From Flavihumibacter profundi (GTDB lineage Bacteria; Bacteroidota; Bacteroidia; Chitinophagales; Chitinophagaceae), in NCBI RefSeq assembly GCF_020076305.1, contig NZ_JAIQXE010000001.1, positions 1,488,001-1,552,000 of the forward strand: 64,000 bases of DNA. The letters are read 5' to 3'. A program made the translations under genes and the position numbers. Shown piece by piece: positions 1 to 7,490 of this stretch (position 1 is its first letter; each line of letters begins with the position of its first letter). The notes under the pieces are model-generated. The model was given only the letters and a program-made list of their open reading frames with translations. It had not been told where the DNA came from and did not search any database.

Positions 1-207
1 TGCGCCGATATAAAAAAGGCGTCCACCGGCCAGCAATCGGTCTGTGACAACATTAACCAGCTTTTCAATTTGGGGAATGGCTTTTGCAACCGCCTGGGGA
101 ACCACATGATCTTCCTTATTCATGGCAGTTAAGCAATCCATAACTGACATTTCCTCCAGATTGTGATAATGACTGTCTTGTTCAGAAAAGCTTACAAATT
201 CAGGCAT
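1..207 (-). CDS. murQ: N-acetylmuramic acid 6-phosphate etherase, N-terminal part (cut by window edge)
   Basis: MurQ cleaves the lactyl ether of MurNAc-6-phosphate to GlcNAc-6-phosphate plus D-lactate in cytoplasmic cell-wall recycling. Only about 69 N-terminal residues are present; the reading frame stays open to base 1. The visible part matches the family start: a short leader with SEQDSHYHNLEEMS, then a 'NKEDHVVPQAVAKAIPQIE' helix region, then GGRLFYIGA, which begins the SIS sugar-isomerase fold. I place the start at the ATG ending at 207; the frame is open upstream to a stop near 274-276 but no better start is seen. It lies 49 bases downstream of the kinase gene on the same strand, which fits a two-gene recycling operon. 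The SIS active-site residues lie outside the window. Confidence 0.88.
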   Translation of the reverse strand, partial: MPEFVSFSEQDSHYHNLEEMSVMDCLTAMNKEDHVVPQAVAKAIPQIEKLVNVVTDRLLAGGRLFYIGA

Positions 208-256
208 GGGTGAAATATTCGTAGTTCCATTTATTCCGGGGAATAATTGCCGGCAA

Positions 257-1096
257 TCAGGAATGGTATTTGACTAATCCCTCCATGGGATGTTGCAAAA
301 TAGTGCCGGCTTCCAGTTCATAAGATGAACAGAGTTCGAGGATCACATCCCTGAATCCAAAGGCTACCCCACCAACAAAGTGGATAGGCAGCTTCCAGCT
401 TTCATTGTATTTGCATATATGGTGAAAAAAGAAATCATTCAGTCCGTCTTCTATGATATTCTCCACCATAAAGTGACCCCGGTTTTCAGCCAGGAAAAGA
501 GCAAAACCAGCCAGGAAACGATTAGGCAGGGGTTGCTTATATACGTGGTCGAGTATGTCGACTTCGTTCATTTTATATTTATCTTCAAACCGGAATTTCA
601 GTTCCTCATCAAAGGTCTTATAAAGGTAGTATTGGATTACTTTTTTACCAAGATAGGACCCGCTGCCTTCATCGCCTAGTACGTAACCCAAGCCCGGGCT
701 ATTCTTCACAATTTTCTTCCCGTTAAAATAGCAGGAATTACTGCCGGTTCCCAAAATGCAGGCGATGCCTTTCTGGTCGAGGCAAACTGCTCTTGCAGCG
801 CCGAGCAGGTCGATATCTACAACAATATCAATAACAGGAAATATCCTTTGCAGGGATTTCTGGATCATTTTCCGGTTTTCAATGGATTTACATCCTGTAC
901 CATAAAAGAATATTGCGTCTATCTTAAACCTGTGGATTCCCGGATAGAGGTCCCTGCGAACCAGCTCTTCAATTTGCTGGCTGTCCAGGAAATAAGGACT
1001 AATTCCAAGAGTAAAAACAGTTTTTTTGATCTTGCCCTTGTCCACCACACACCATTCGCACTTTGTTGATCCGCTATCGGCTATTAGGATGGCCAT
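257..1096 (-). CDS. BadF/BadG/BcrA/BcrD-family ATPase, probable amino-sugar (MurNAc/GlcNAc) kinase
   Basis: This 279-residue cytoplasmic protein has the ASKHA sugar-kinase fold. The N-terminal phosphate-1 motif (LIADSGSTKCEW) starts at residue 4, a second ATP loop (ILGTGSNSCYF) follows near residue 114, and GYVLGDEGSGSYLG near 136 is typical of N-acetylglucosamine kinase-like members of this family. A C-terminal FVGGVAFGF matches the adenosine loop. Related enzymes include eukaryotic-type GlcNAc kinases and MurK of clostridia, which phosphorylates MurNAc and GlcNAc. The gene sits directly upstream of murQ on the same strand, so I infer that it makes MurNAc-6-phosphate for MurQ. Substrate specificity cannot be read from sequence; GlcNAc kinase is the alternative. 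It is divergent from the S41 protease gene, with a 127-base spacer. Confidence 0.8.
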   Translation of the reverse strand: MAILIADSGSTKCEWCVVDKGKIKKTVFTLGISPYFLDSQQIEELVRRDLYPGIHRFKIDAIFFYGTGCKSIENRKMIQKSLQRIFPVIDIVVDIDLLGAARAVCLDQKGIACILGTGSNSCYFNGKKIVKNSPGLGYVLGDEGSGSYLGKKVIQYYLYKTFDEELKFRFEDKYKMNEVDILDHVYKQPLPNRFLAGFALFLAENRGHFMVENIIEDGLNDFFFHHICKYNESWKLPIHFVGGVAFGFRDVILELCSSYELEAGTILQHPMEGLVKYHS

Positions 1097-1223
1097 ATTG
1101 ATTCATTAATAATAAAACGAAAATAAAACTATGTTCACAAACTACGGTTAATAATGTACAGCTATAAAACAGGCTTACAGACTGATGGTATCAATTTCGT
1201 AATTTGCAATCCGAATTGAAGAT

Positions 1224-2819
1224 ATGAACGAGAAAAGTAAATTAAAACTTTGGTTACCCCTATTATTTTCAGTGATGATGATTATTGGAATGGTGCTGGG
1301 TTACAGGTTGCGCAGTAATACCCAGGCTGTTGGCAGTATGTTTAAGTTTTCCCAAAAGCGGTCCCCTATCCAGGAAGTATTGGATCTGGTAATGTTGAAA
1401 TATGTTGATAAAGTAGACAGTGATACTTTGGGCAATGAGGCGATCCAGGGCATGCTTTCAAAACTTGATCCGCATTCCAGCTTTATCCCGGCTAACCAGC
1501 TTGGTGACGTAAATGAGGTTTTACAGGGAAATTTCCAGGGCATTGGCATAGAATTCCAGATATTCCAGGATACTGTTAATGTTTTGAGTGTACTTCCGGG
1601 TGGCCCAAGTGAAAAAGCAGGACTGATGGTAGGCGATAAATTTTTGAAAGTAGGCGATAGTGTTGTAACAGGTAAGATCAGTTCTGATGGGATCAGGAAG
1701 TTACTGCGTGGCCCTGGCGGATCAACAGTAAATACGACCCTTTTACGCAATGGCCGGGTGCTCGAAGCAAGGATACAGCGGGGTATCATTCCAATTCCAT
1801 CTCTCGAAGCCGGATACCTGATCGCTCCCGGAACGGGTTATATGCGACTTAATAAATTTTCTGAAAATACCTATGAGGAATTTATGGCCAGCCTGGAACA
1901 GTTGCAGGGACTTGGTATGCAATCGTTGATACTTGATCTTCGCGGAAATGGAGGTGGTATTTTGGGTGAAGCCATTGATATTGCCGATGAATTCCTGGAT
2001 GGCGATAAACTCATTGTGTATACAGAAGGTAACAATAGTCCCCGGATAGAATACCGTGCGCGCAGGAAAGGGCTGTTCGAGAAAGGCAAACTTATATTAC
2101 TACTCGATGAACAATCTGCATCAGCCAGTGAAGTACTGGCCGGCGCCCTGCAAGACTGGGACCGTGCTGAAATTATTGGCCGCAGGAGTTTCGGTAAGGG
2201 GCTGGTTCAGGAACAATATAACCTGAGTGACGGTTCTGCCTTGCGCTTAACTGTTGCAAGGTATTTTACCCCTTCAGGCAGAAGTATCCAGAAGCCTTAT
2301 GATAAAGGGATAGATGATTATGATAACGACATAGTAAACAGGTACCATCATGGCGAACTGGTTAACGCCGACAGCAATAAAGTGGCCAATGGAAAGGCGT
2401 ATAAAACAAATGCTGGTAAAACCGTGTATGGCGGCGGGGGGATTATGCCCGATGTATTTATCGCTGCAGATACTACCACTGGCCTGAAATCCCTCGTTGC
2501 CCTATTTCAAAATAATACCCTGAGTAATTTCACATACTTATATTATACAACCCATACCGGGCAGTTGAATGCATTTAAGGATGCGGCCGCATTTTCCACA
2601 GGATTTAATTGGTCTGACCACGACTGGAATGATTTTATAGCTTTTGCAGCAAAAGATAGTGTACTGCTGGCGGGAATGCCCGATTCAGATAAAGCTTATT
2701 TATCGGACCGTATGAAAGGCTTACTTGCCAGGTATCGCTGGCGAAATGAGGGTTATTACCGGGTATTGAATCCACATGATATTGTGGTTCAGAAAGCCCT
2801 GAAAATATTAAATCCTTAG
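1224..2819 (+). CDS. S41-family C-terminal processing peptidase (CtpA/Prc-like)
   Basis: A 531-residue periplasmic serine protease with a Ser/Lys dyad. Residues about 8-27 form a signal anchor. A PDZ domain follows (about 95-185, with QGIGIEF and the GGPSEKAGLMVGD loop), then the S41 core. The motif SASASE at 298-303 and FGKG around 323-326 align with Escherichia coli Tsp, placing the nucleophile at Ser300, Lys325 as general base, and Asp311 at the conserved third position. The LDLRGNGGG motif near 238 is also typical. Family members trim C-termini of secreted and envelope proteins. Roughly 170 residues follow the catalytic core and I do not assign a domain to them. The start at 1224 gives the signal anchor directly; the gene ends in front of a strong hairpin. 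Confidence 0.92.
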   Translation: MNEKSKLKLWLPLLFSVMMIIGMVLGYRLRSNTQAVGSMFKFSQKRSPIQEVLDLVMLKYVDKVDSDTLGNEAIQGMLSKLDPHSSFIPANQLGDVNEVLQGNFQGIGIEFQIFQDTVNVLSVLPGGPSEKAGLMVGDKFLKVGDSVVTGKISSDGIRKLLRGPGGSTVNTTLLRNGRVLEARIQRGIIPIPSLEAGYLIAPGTGYMRLNKFSENTYEEFMASLEQLQGLGMQSLILDLRGNGGGILGEAIDIADEFLDGDKLIVYTEGNNSPRIEYRARRKGLFEKGKLILLLDEQSASASEVLAGALQDWDRAEIIGRRSFGKGLVQEQYNLSDGSALRLTVARYFTPSGRSIQKPYDKGIDDYDNDIVNRYHHGELVNADSNKVANGKAYKTNAGKTVYGGGGIMPDVFIAADTTTGLKSLVALFQNNTLSNFTYLYYTTHTGQLNAFKDAAAFSTGFNWSDHDWNDFIAFAAKDSVLLAGMPDSDKAYLSDRMKGLLARYRWRNEGYYRVLNPHDIVVQKALKILNP

Positions 2820-2833
2820 AAAAAATGGTATGG

Positions 2834-2879
2834 AAATGCCAAAAAGGGCGGTCTGAAGCAGACCGCCCTTATGGCATTT
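2834..2879. terminator. Bidirectional intrinsic terminator hairpin
   Basis: A perfect 12-base stem (2844-2855 pairing with 2859-2870, sequence AAGGGCGGTCTG, loop AAG) is extended by a second 7-base pairing of AAATGCC (2834-2840) with GGCATTT (2873-2879). It lies between the convergent ends of the S41 protease and the DUF6249 gene. A-rich and T-rich flanks allow termination from both sides. Confidence 0.8.
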
Positions 2880-2903
2880 AGCCAGGGATAAGGTTAAGGC
2901 AGG

Positions 2904-3260
2904 TTAACTGTCTTGCGGATTTTTATCGAGAAGTTCTCTTTTTTCAATGCGGTAGGAACCAATAAGGCCGAGGCCGCCACCGATACCGATAAACGCGAAC
3001 CAAAGGGCTGGGTTTTCATCATCGTGCAATACATACTGGGTGATGAAATAAGCCAGGGCCAGTCCGATTCCGGCTCCAAGGAAAAGCAGGCCGTTTTTCA
3101 GGTTGCGGTAAGGAGCGGGACGGTTAGCGAATTCTTTAGGGTTCATCCCTCTTTCAATCATAGCCATATTTTCACGGCTTTTCACATACACCAAACCAAA
3201 AACCATAGTGAAAAAACCGAGTGGAACTAAAATCGGGATTAACATTTCTGCGCCTTGCAT
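2904..3260 (-). CDS. DUF6249-like small inner-membrane protein
   Basis: This 118-residue protein has three predicted membrane segments: about residues 6-26, 57-78 and 85-103. Between the first and second helices is the conserved segment RENMAMIERGMNPKEF, which I recognise from DUF6249-type membrane proteins of Bacteroidota that commonly sit next to ECF sigma factors. The function is unknown. It is divergent from the sigma factor gene at 3489, and the 228-base spacer holds two minus-strand promoter-like elements pointing at this gene, so it is a likely member of the sigma regulon. Its 3' end faces the S41 protease across the terminator hairpin. Family naming is from memory of the motif, not from a search. 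Confidence 0.72.
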   Translation of the reverse strand: MQGAEMLIPILVPLGFFTMVFGLVYVKSRENMAMIERGMNPKEFANRPAPYRNLKNGLLFLGAGIGLALAYFITQYVLHDDENPALWFAFIGIGGGLGLIGSYRIEKRELLDKNPQDS

Positions 3261-3306
3261 AAAATCTGTTTTATTATTATTTAATCTTGTTTGTTCTGTT
3301 TTATCA

Positions 3307-3333
3307 GACTACTGTTTCCGGATCCAGGTTACA
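3307..3333 (-). promoter_or_regulatory. ECF-type promoter element, proximal copy for the DUF6249 gene
   Basis: On the minus strand TGTAAC (complement of 3328-3333) is followed after exactly 17 bases by AGTC (complement of 3307-3310). This matches the usual ECF layout of an AAC-containing -35 box and a GTC-containing -10 box. The -10 box lies about 47 bases upstream of the start codon at 3260. It shares a 13-base exact block (TCCAGGTTACAGC on the plus strand) with the distal copy at 3376-3402. Confidence 0.5.
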
Positions 3334-3375
3334 GCCTTCTGATATTTTTTTCCGGTAATGGAATCTACAACCTAA

Positions 3376-3402
3376 GACTACGCCATATCTGTCCAGGTTA
3401 CA
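3376..3402 (-). promoter_or_regulatory. ECF-type promoter element, distal copy for the DUF6249 gene
   Basis: Minus-strand TGTAAC (complement of 3397-3402), 17-base spacer, then AGTC (complement of 3376-3379). The block around the -35 box is a 13-base exact repeat of that at 3323-3335. Having the same spacing and -10 tetramer in both copies argues for tandem promoters read by one sigma factor, presumably the adjacent ECF protein. Confidence 0.48.
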
Positions 3403-3421
3403 GCAACACCTAAAAAATGGT

Positions 3422-3448
3422 GTAAATTCACCCGGCGGGTGAATTTAC
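3422..3448. repeat. Perfect inverted repeat just upstream of the sigma-gene promoter
   Basis: GTAAATTCACCC, a 3-base loop (GGC), then its exact complement, giving 12-base arms. It ends one base before the plus-strand TGTAAC box at 3450. The position suggests an operator or a terminator insulating the divergent promoters; no T-tract follows, which favours an operator. Confidence 0.6.
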
Positions 3449-3449
3449 C

Positions 3450-3476
3450 TGTAACCAGGAAGAAAGAAACCGCGTC
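3450..3476 (+). promoter_or_regulatory. ECF-type promoter of the sigma factor gene
   Basis: TGTAAC at 3450-3455, a 17-base spacer, and CGTC at 3473-3476. The same CTGTAACC core occurs in the two minus-strand elements of this spacer, which suggests autoregulation by the encoded ECF sigma. The start codon follows only 12 bases after the -10 box, so the transcript would have a very short leader. Confidence 0.5.
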
Positions 3477-3488
3477 ATATACCAAGCC

Positions 3489-4076
3489 ATGCAAACGGGG
3501 CTTACAGATAACGATATTATCCAGCTGGTTCGGAAAGGCGATCAACAGGCTTTTGCCCAGTTGGTAACCAAATACCAGAACTATGTATTCACGATCATTT
3601 TGCGCTACCTGCCCAGCAGAGAAGACGCAGAAGAAGTGGCACAGGATGTTTTTGTGAAAGCTTACCGAAGCCTTGGGGATTTCAGGGGAGAAAGTAAATT
3701 CAGTACCTGGTTGTACACGATTACCACTACTACCTGTATAACCTTTCTCCGGAAAAACAAACTGGATGTGCAGTCGCTGGACAATGAAAAAGTCTTCGCG
3801 CAGGCAGATAATATGGATGGGGGTATGCGGGCTAACCAGGTTGAGCAGAAATCCAGGGTTGCTATGGTGAACCAGGCCATAAAGATGCTTTCACCCGAAG
3901 ATGCACAGGTGATCACCTTATTTTATAAAGGAGAGCAAAGCCTGGATGAAATTGCACAAGTGCTTGGCCAGGAGACCAATGCAGTTAAAGTGAGACTGCA
4001 CCGTGCAAGGCAAAGGCTAAAAGAAAAAATGGAAAAATATTTTGCACAGGAGGTAAAAGACCTGGCACATTATTGA
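3489..4076 (+). CDS. ECF RNA polymerase sigma factor
   Basis: This 195-residue protein has both ECF sigma domains. Region 2 spans about residues 20-90 (QQAFAQLVTKYQ, then EDAEEVAQDVFVKAYRSL and FSTWLYTI for -10 recognition). Region 4 spans about 125-180 (LSPEDAQVITLFYKGEQSLD, EIAQVLGQETNAVKVRLHRA helix-turn-helix for -35 recognition). It would direct RNA polymerase to ECF promoters, and three matching promoter-like elements occur immediately upstream. The stop codon TGA (4074-4076) lies 17 bases before the start of the next gene, a putative membrane anti-sigma factor, so the pair is almost surely co-transcribed. The inducing signal is unknown. Confidence 0.92.
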   Translation: MQTGLTDNDIIQLVRKGDQQAFAQLVTKYQNYVFTIILRYLPSREDAEEVAQDVFVKAYRSLGDFRGESKFSTWLYTITTTTCITFLRKNKLDVQSLDNEKVFAQADNMDGGMRANQVEQKSRVAMVNQAIKMLSPEDAQVITLFYKGEQSLDEIAQVLGQETNAVKVRLHRARQRLKEKMEKYFAQEVKDLAHY

Positions 4077-4093
4077 CTACCAAAAAACAACAT

Positions 4094-4612
4094 ATGAACG
4101 CGCATAACAACATGGAAACACAACTCTGGGAATATATCGACGGGTTGTCTGGTGCCGATGAACGTAGTTTCATTGAAGGTTTGATTGCAGCTGATGCGGA
4201 ATGGCGCAAGAAATATGAAGAATTGTTGTCTTTCAATGCAGCACTGCACCAGGATATTGAGATAGACCAGCCATCCATGCGGTTTACCCGCAATGTAATG
4301 GAAGAAATTGGCCGTCACCAGATTGCACCTGCCACCGGGTCATATATAAATAAGAAAATCATTTATGGCATAGCCGGTTTTTTCCTGACGCTCATTGTTG
4401 GTTTTCTGATCTATGCCATCGGGCAAATCGATTGGTCTGTAGCTCCGGTGAACAATACATTGCCCTTTAATCTCCCGAAAATTGATACCAGCAAGGTCTT
4501 CAACAATAACTATGTGAATGCCTTCATGATTGTAAACACTGTTTTAGGATTGATGTTACTGGATCGTTACCTGGCGCAGCAAAGAAAGCATTGGAAAAAG
4601 GAAGATGCCTGA
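4094..4612 (+). CDS. Putative transmembrane anti-sigma factor
   Basis: A 172-residue protein directly downstream of the ECF sigma gene. The N-terminal 75 residues are soluble and acidic (METQLWEYIDGLSGADERSFIE..., then a helix with WRKKYEELLSFNAALHQ), which is the layout of the sigma-binding domain of Bacteroidota anti-sigma factors, but the Zn-binding His/Cys motif is absent. Two hydrophobic segments follow, about residues 88-112 (KIIYGIAGFFLTLIVGFLIY) and 138-158. I chose the ATG at 4094; an upstream TTG that overlaps the sigma stop is less likely. Role as anti-sigma is inferred from position and topology only. Confidence 0.62.
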   Translation: MNAHNNMETQLWEYIDGLSGADERSFIEGLIAADAEWRKKYEELLSFNAALHQDIEIDQPSMRFTRNVMEEIGRHQIAPATGSYINKKIIYGIAGFFLTLIVGFLIYAIGQIDWSVAPVNNTLPFNLPKIDTSKVFNNNYVNAFMIVNTVLGLMLLDRYLAQQRKHWKKEDA

Positions 4613-4657
4613 TTCAATCTTACCGTTTTTTTGGTATCTTTTGGAAAATGACATTTC

Positions 4658-6292
4658 ATGAAAATGCTCCTACTATGGGCTTTCATTGTCTTCCTTGCCT
4701 ATACAGAGCCGCTGCCTGGAATTGATCAGCAAGCCCTTCAGATGGCCATTCAAAAAAAATCATTAACCCGTATCAGTTGCACCCCAGACTGGAAAACCCT
4801 TGATATAGGTAAGTTGGCAGCCAGGATCACTCCATTACCAGGCACTGGAAAATGGAATTGGAAAATTACCAGTACAAATGATAGTGCCCGGTTCTATTTT
4901 AACCAGGGGATCAGGCTATATTATGGTTTTCACATTGTGGAAGCTGTTCCCTCTTTTCGGAAAGCCCAGCAATTTGATCCGAATTCCGCCATCTTATACT
5001 GGGGTGAAGCACTTGCCCTCGGTCCCAATATCAACGATATAGGCTATATAGCATCTGTTGAAGCATATTCAGCTGCCCAAAAAGCAGTTGCACATTTATC
5101 AACTGCATCAGCTAAAGAAAAATTATTGATTGAAGCGATACAGCTCAGGTATAGCCTGGATAGTTCGATTCAGCAGTCTGTGTTAAATGAACAATATGCT
5201 GCCGCCATGAGGGGAGCATTCACGCAATTTGATCATGATGCTGATGTTGGCGCCATTTATGCAGATGCTTTGATGCTCCTGCATCCCTGGGATTTCTGGA
5301 ATCATGATGGTACTCCCAAAGCCTGGACTCCTGAAATTGTTGGCCTGCTGGAAAAAATTCTAAGAAACGAGCCCAATCACCCAGGTGCCAACCATTATTA
5401 TATCCATACCATTGAAGCCTCAGCTAACCCGGAAAGAGCAATTAATAGTGCTAACCGCCTTGGCTCCCTTGCACCGTCCTTATCGCATATGGTACACATG
5501 CCTTCACATATTTATGTCCGTACAGGTGACTACCAAAAGGGAATTGATGTAAACACTTCAGCCGTCCAAAAATATGCGCAATATAAATTACTCTATCCTG
5601 CAGTAGAGGAAAAAGCCGATTTATATGAAATCCATAACCGGCATATGCAGGCTGCGTGTGCAATTCAGCTGGATAATTATTCAAATGCATTTAAAGTGGC
5701 CAGGGAGACCCGGCAAAGTATTTCCCCAGATTGGATGGATATACCTAAACTTGGATATTATATCCAATATATATACCTGACACCGGAAATGACTATGCTG
5801 GCTTTTGGTCATTGGGATGATCTTCTTGCTCAGCCGGAATTTGCCGACCGATTAACCTACGCCAGGATTTTACAGCACTTCGCCAAGGGGGTTGCTTATG
5901 CAAGGAAAGGCCAGGTTAAGGAAGCGACACAGCGTCTGGCACAAATGGACCAATTATTAAAAGACACCTTACTGGCAGAACCTATTGGTGCAATGAATGC
6001 GCCAAAATCAGGCGGATTAGTAGCACGTTCCATCCTTGCTGGTGCGATTGCAGAAGCCAATGGAATGCCAGGAGATGCCTTTAATGTTTATTCAACTGCA
6101 GTTGATTTGGAAGATGCCATGATTTACAATGAACCAAAAGACTGGTTAATACCTGCGAGGCGCTTCCTTGGAGAGGCATTTCTGAAAGCTGGCCTAATTG
6201 AAAATGCCCGTTTGGTATTTAATACTGATCTTAAAAAAAATCCCGGTAATTTGTATGCGAAAAACGGCCTTACCGCTTGTAATAAGAAGTAA
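4658..6292 (+). CDS. Secreted or periplasmic tetratricopeptide-repeat protein
   Basis: A 544-residue protein with a short N-terminal signal segment (residues 1-17) and TPR-like helical repeats throughout. Recognisable signatures are the first TPR at about 88-125 (ARFYFNQGIRLYYGFHIVEA ... SAILYWGEALALGPN) and the conserved block with HPGANHYYIHTIEAS, then LSHMVHMPSHIYVRTGDY. The His-rich HMPSHIY block occurs in a large family of bacterial TPR proteins of unknown biochemical role. The gene lies 46 bases after the anti-sigma gene, so it may belong to the same transcription unit, or may be independently transcribed upstream of the sugar kinase. No enzymatic function is supported. Confidence 0.75.
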   Translation: MKMLLLWAFIVFLAYTEPLPGIDQQALQMAIQKKSLTRISCTPDWKTLDIGKLAARITPLPGTGKWNWKITSTNDSARFYFNQGIRLYYGFHIVEAVPSFRKAQQFDPNSAILYWGEALALGPNINDIGYIASVEAYSAAQKAVAHLSTASAKEKLLIEAIQLRYSLDSSIQQSVLNEQYAAAMRGAFTQFDHDADVGAIYADALMLLHPWDFWNHDGTPKAWTPEIVGLLEKILRNEPNHPGANHYYIHTIEASANPERAINSANRLGSLAPSLSHMVHMPSHIYVRTGDYQKGIDVNTSAVQKYAQYKLLYPAVEEKADLYEIHNRHMQAACAIQLDNYSNAFKVARETRQSISPDWMDIPKLGYYIQYIYLTPEMTMLAFGHWDDLLAQPEFADRLTYARILQHFAKGVAYARKGQVKEATQRLAQMDQLLKDTLLAEPIGAMNAPKSGGLVARSILAGAIAEANGMPGDAFNVYSTAVDLEDAMIYNEPKDWLIPARRFLGEAFLKAGLIENARLVFNTDLKKNPGNLYAKNGLTACNKK

Positions 6293-6409
6293 AATTCAGA
6301 ATAACAAGCCTGGTTCATTCACTCCGTAATTTTGAACAAACGGTTGCATTCCGATTGCTGGCTGTTTTGTTTTAAGTTCGGTTAAAATAGCACCACAGCA
6401 TAATAAGAA

Positions 6410-7468
6410 ATGGTACGATCGATACTACCGGCATTTGGAATTTCAGCAGAAGATGTGAAATTTGAACCATTTGGTTCTGGCCTTATCAATACAACATGGC
6501 GTATATATAATGGAGATTCGGAATATATTTTACAAAAAATAAACCAGGCTGTCTTTAAAGAGCCCAGGTTCATTGCAGAAAACGTTAGAAAAATTGCCGA
6601 TTACCTGCATGAACATTATCCGGATTACCTTTTTGTAACGCCAATTAAAACAATCTCGAACAAAGAACTTGCCTTCCTTGAAGGAGAAGGTTATTTCCGC
6701 CTGGTTCCATTTGTCAAAGGCGCTCATACCCAAAATGTAGTAAGTCAGGCAGATGTTGCCTTCGAGGCTGCAAGGCAGTTTGGAAAATTCGCAGCCCTGT
6801 TATCTGGAATGGATGCACGAATCTTACACAATACTATTCCCAATTTCCATAACCTTAAACTCAGATACGAGCAATTCACAGAGTCATTGGTTAATGGTGA
6901 TCAAACAAGGATCCAGGCAGCAAAAACAGCTGTACAATATATCCTGGATCAGGAGCAAATCGTACGTGAATATGATGCAATCGGTAAAAACCCCTCATTT
7001 AAAATCAGGGTAATGCATCACGACACAAAGATCAATAATGTCTTATTGGACGAAAATAACAAAGGCATGTGCGTAATAGACCTCGATACGGTAATGCCAG
7101 GTTATTATATAAGTGATGCCGGAGATATGCTGCGGACTTATTTATCGCCTGCCAGCGAGGAAGAAACAGACTTAAGTAAAAATGAAATAAGGGAAGATAT
7201 TTTTGCAGCCATTGTTAAAGGCTATCTGCAGGAAATGAAGCAGGTACTAACACCAGCGGAGAAAGCAGCGTTCGTCTATGCCGGAAAATTCATGATTTAT
7301 ATGCAGGCGATTCGCTTCCTGGCCGACCATTTTAACAATGATATATATTATGGGGCGAAATATCCCGGACATAATTATAACAGGGCGATAAACCAGATCG
7401 ACCTTTTACAAAAACTGTTTGATAAGGAAGAAAAATTACTTCAAATCCTGAATCAATATATTTCATAA
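6410..7468 (+). CDS. Aminoglycoside-phosphotransferase-fold sugar kinase, NahK-like
   Basis: A 352-residue cytoplasmic kinase of the APH/choline kinase fold. The glycine-rich loop GSGLINTTWRI is at residues 22-32, the catalytic loop MHHDTKINNVLLD near 202-214 holds the catalytic Asp and Asn, and the metal-binding IDLDTVMPGYYISDAGD follows near 222. This arrangement matches N-acetylhexosamine 1-kinase (NahK), which makes GlcNAc-1-phosphate or GalNAc-1-phosphate. The gene is 22 bases upstream of a GH109-type gene whose family releases GalNAc, so I infer a GalNAc salvage pair. Homoserine kinase-like or other APH kinases remain possible. A TAATTTTG box at 6327-6334 resembles the Bacteroidota -7 element. 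Confidence 0.72.
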   Translation: MVRSILPAFGISAEDVKFEPFGSGLINTTWRIYNGDSEYILQKINQAVFKEPRFIAENVRKIADYLHEHYPDYLFVTPIKTISNKELAFLEGEGYFRLVPFVKGAHTQNVVSQADVAFEAARQFGKFAALLSGMDARILHNTIPNFHNLKLRYEQFTESLVNGDQTRIQAAKTAVQYILDQEQIVREYDAIGKNPSFKIRVMHHDTKINNVLLDENNKGMCVIDLDTVMPGYYISDAGDMLRTYLSPASEEETDLSKNEIREDIFAAIVKGYLQEMKQVLTPAEKAAFVYAGKFMIYMQAIRFLADHFNNDIYYGAKYPGHNYNRAINQIDLLQKLFDKEEKLLQILNQYIS

Positions 7469-7490
7469 ACAGCCATATAAAAAATACAAC

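Noticed and set aside
4073-4093. TTG start overlapping the sigma stop for the anti-sigma gene
   Set aside because: The ATG at 4094 fits the family N-terminus better.
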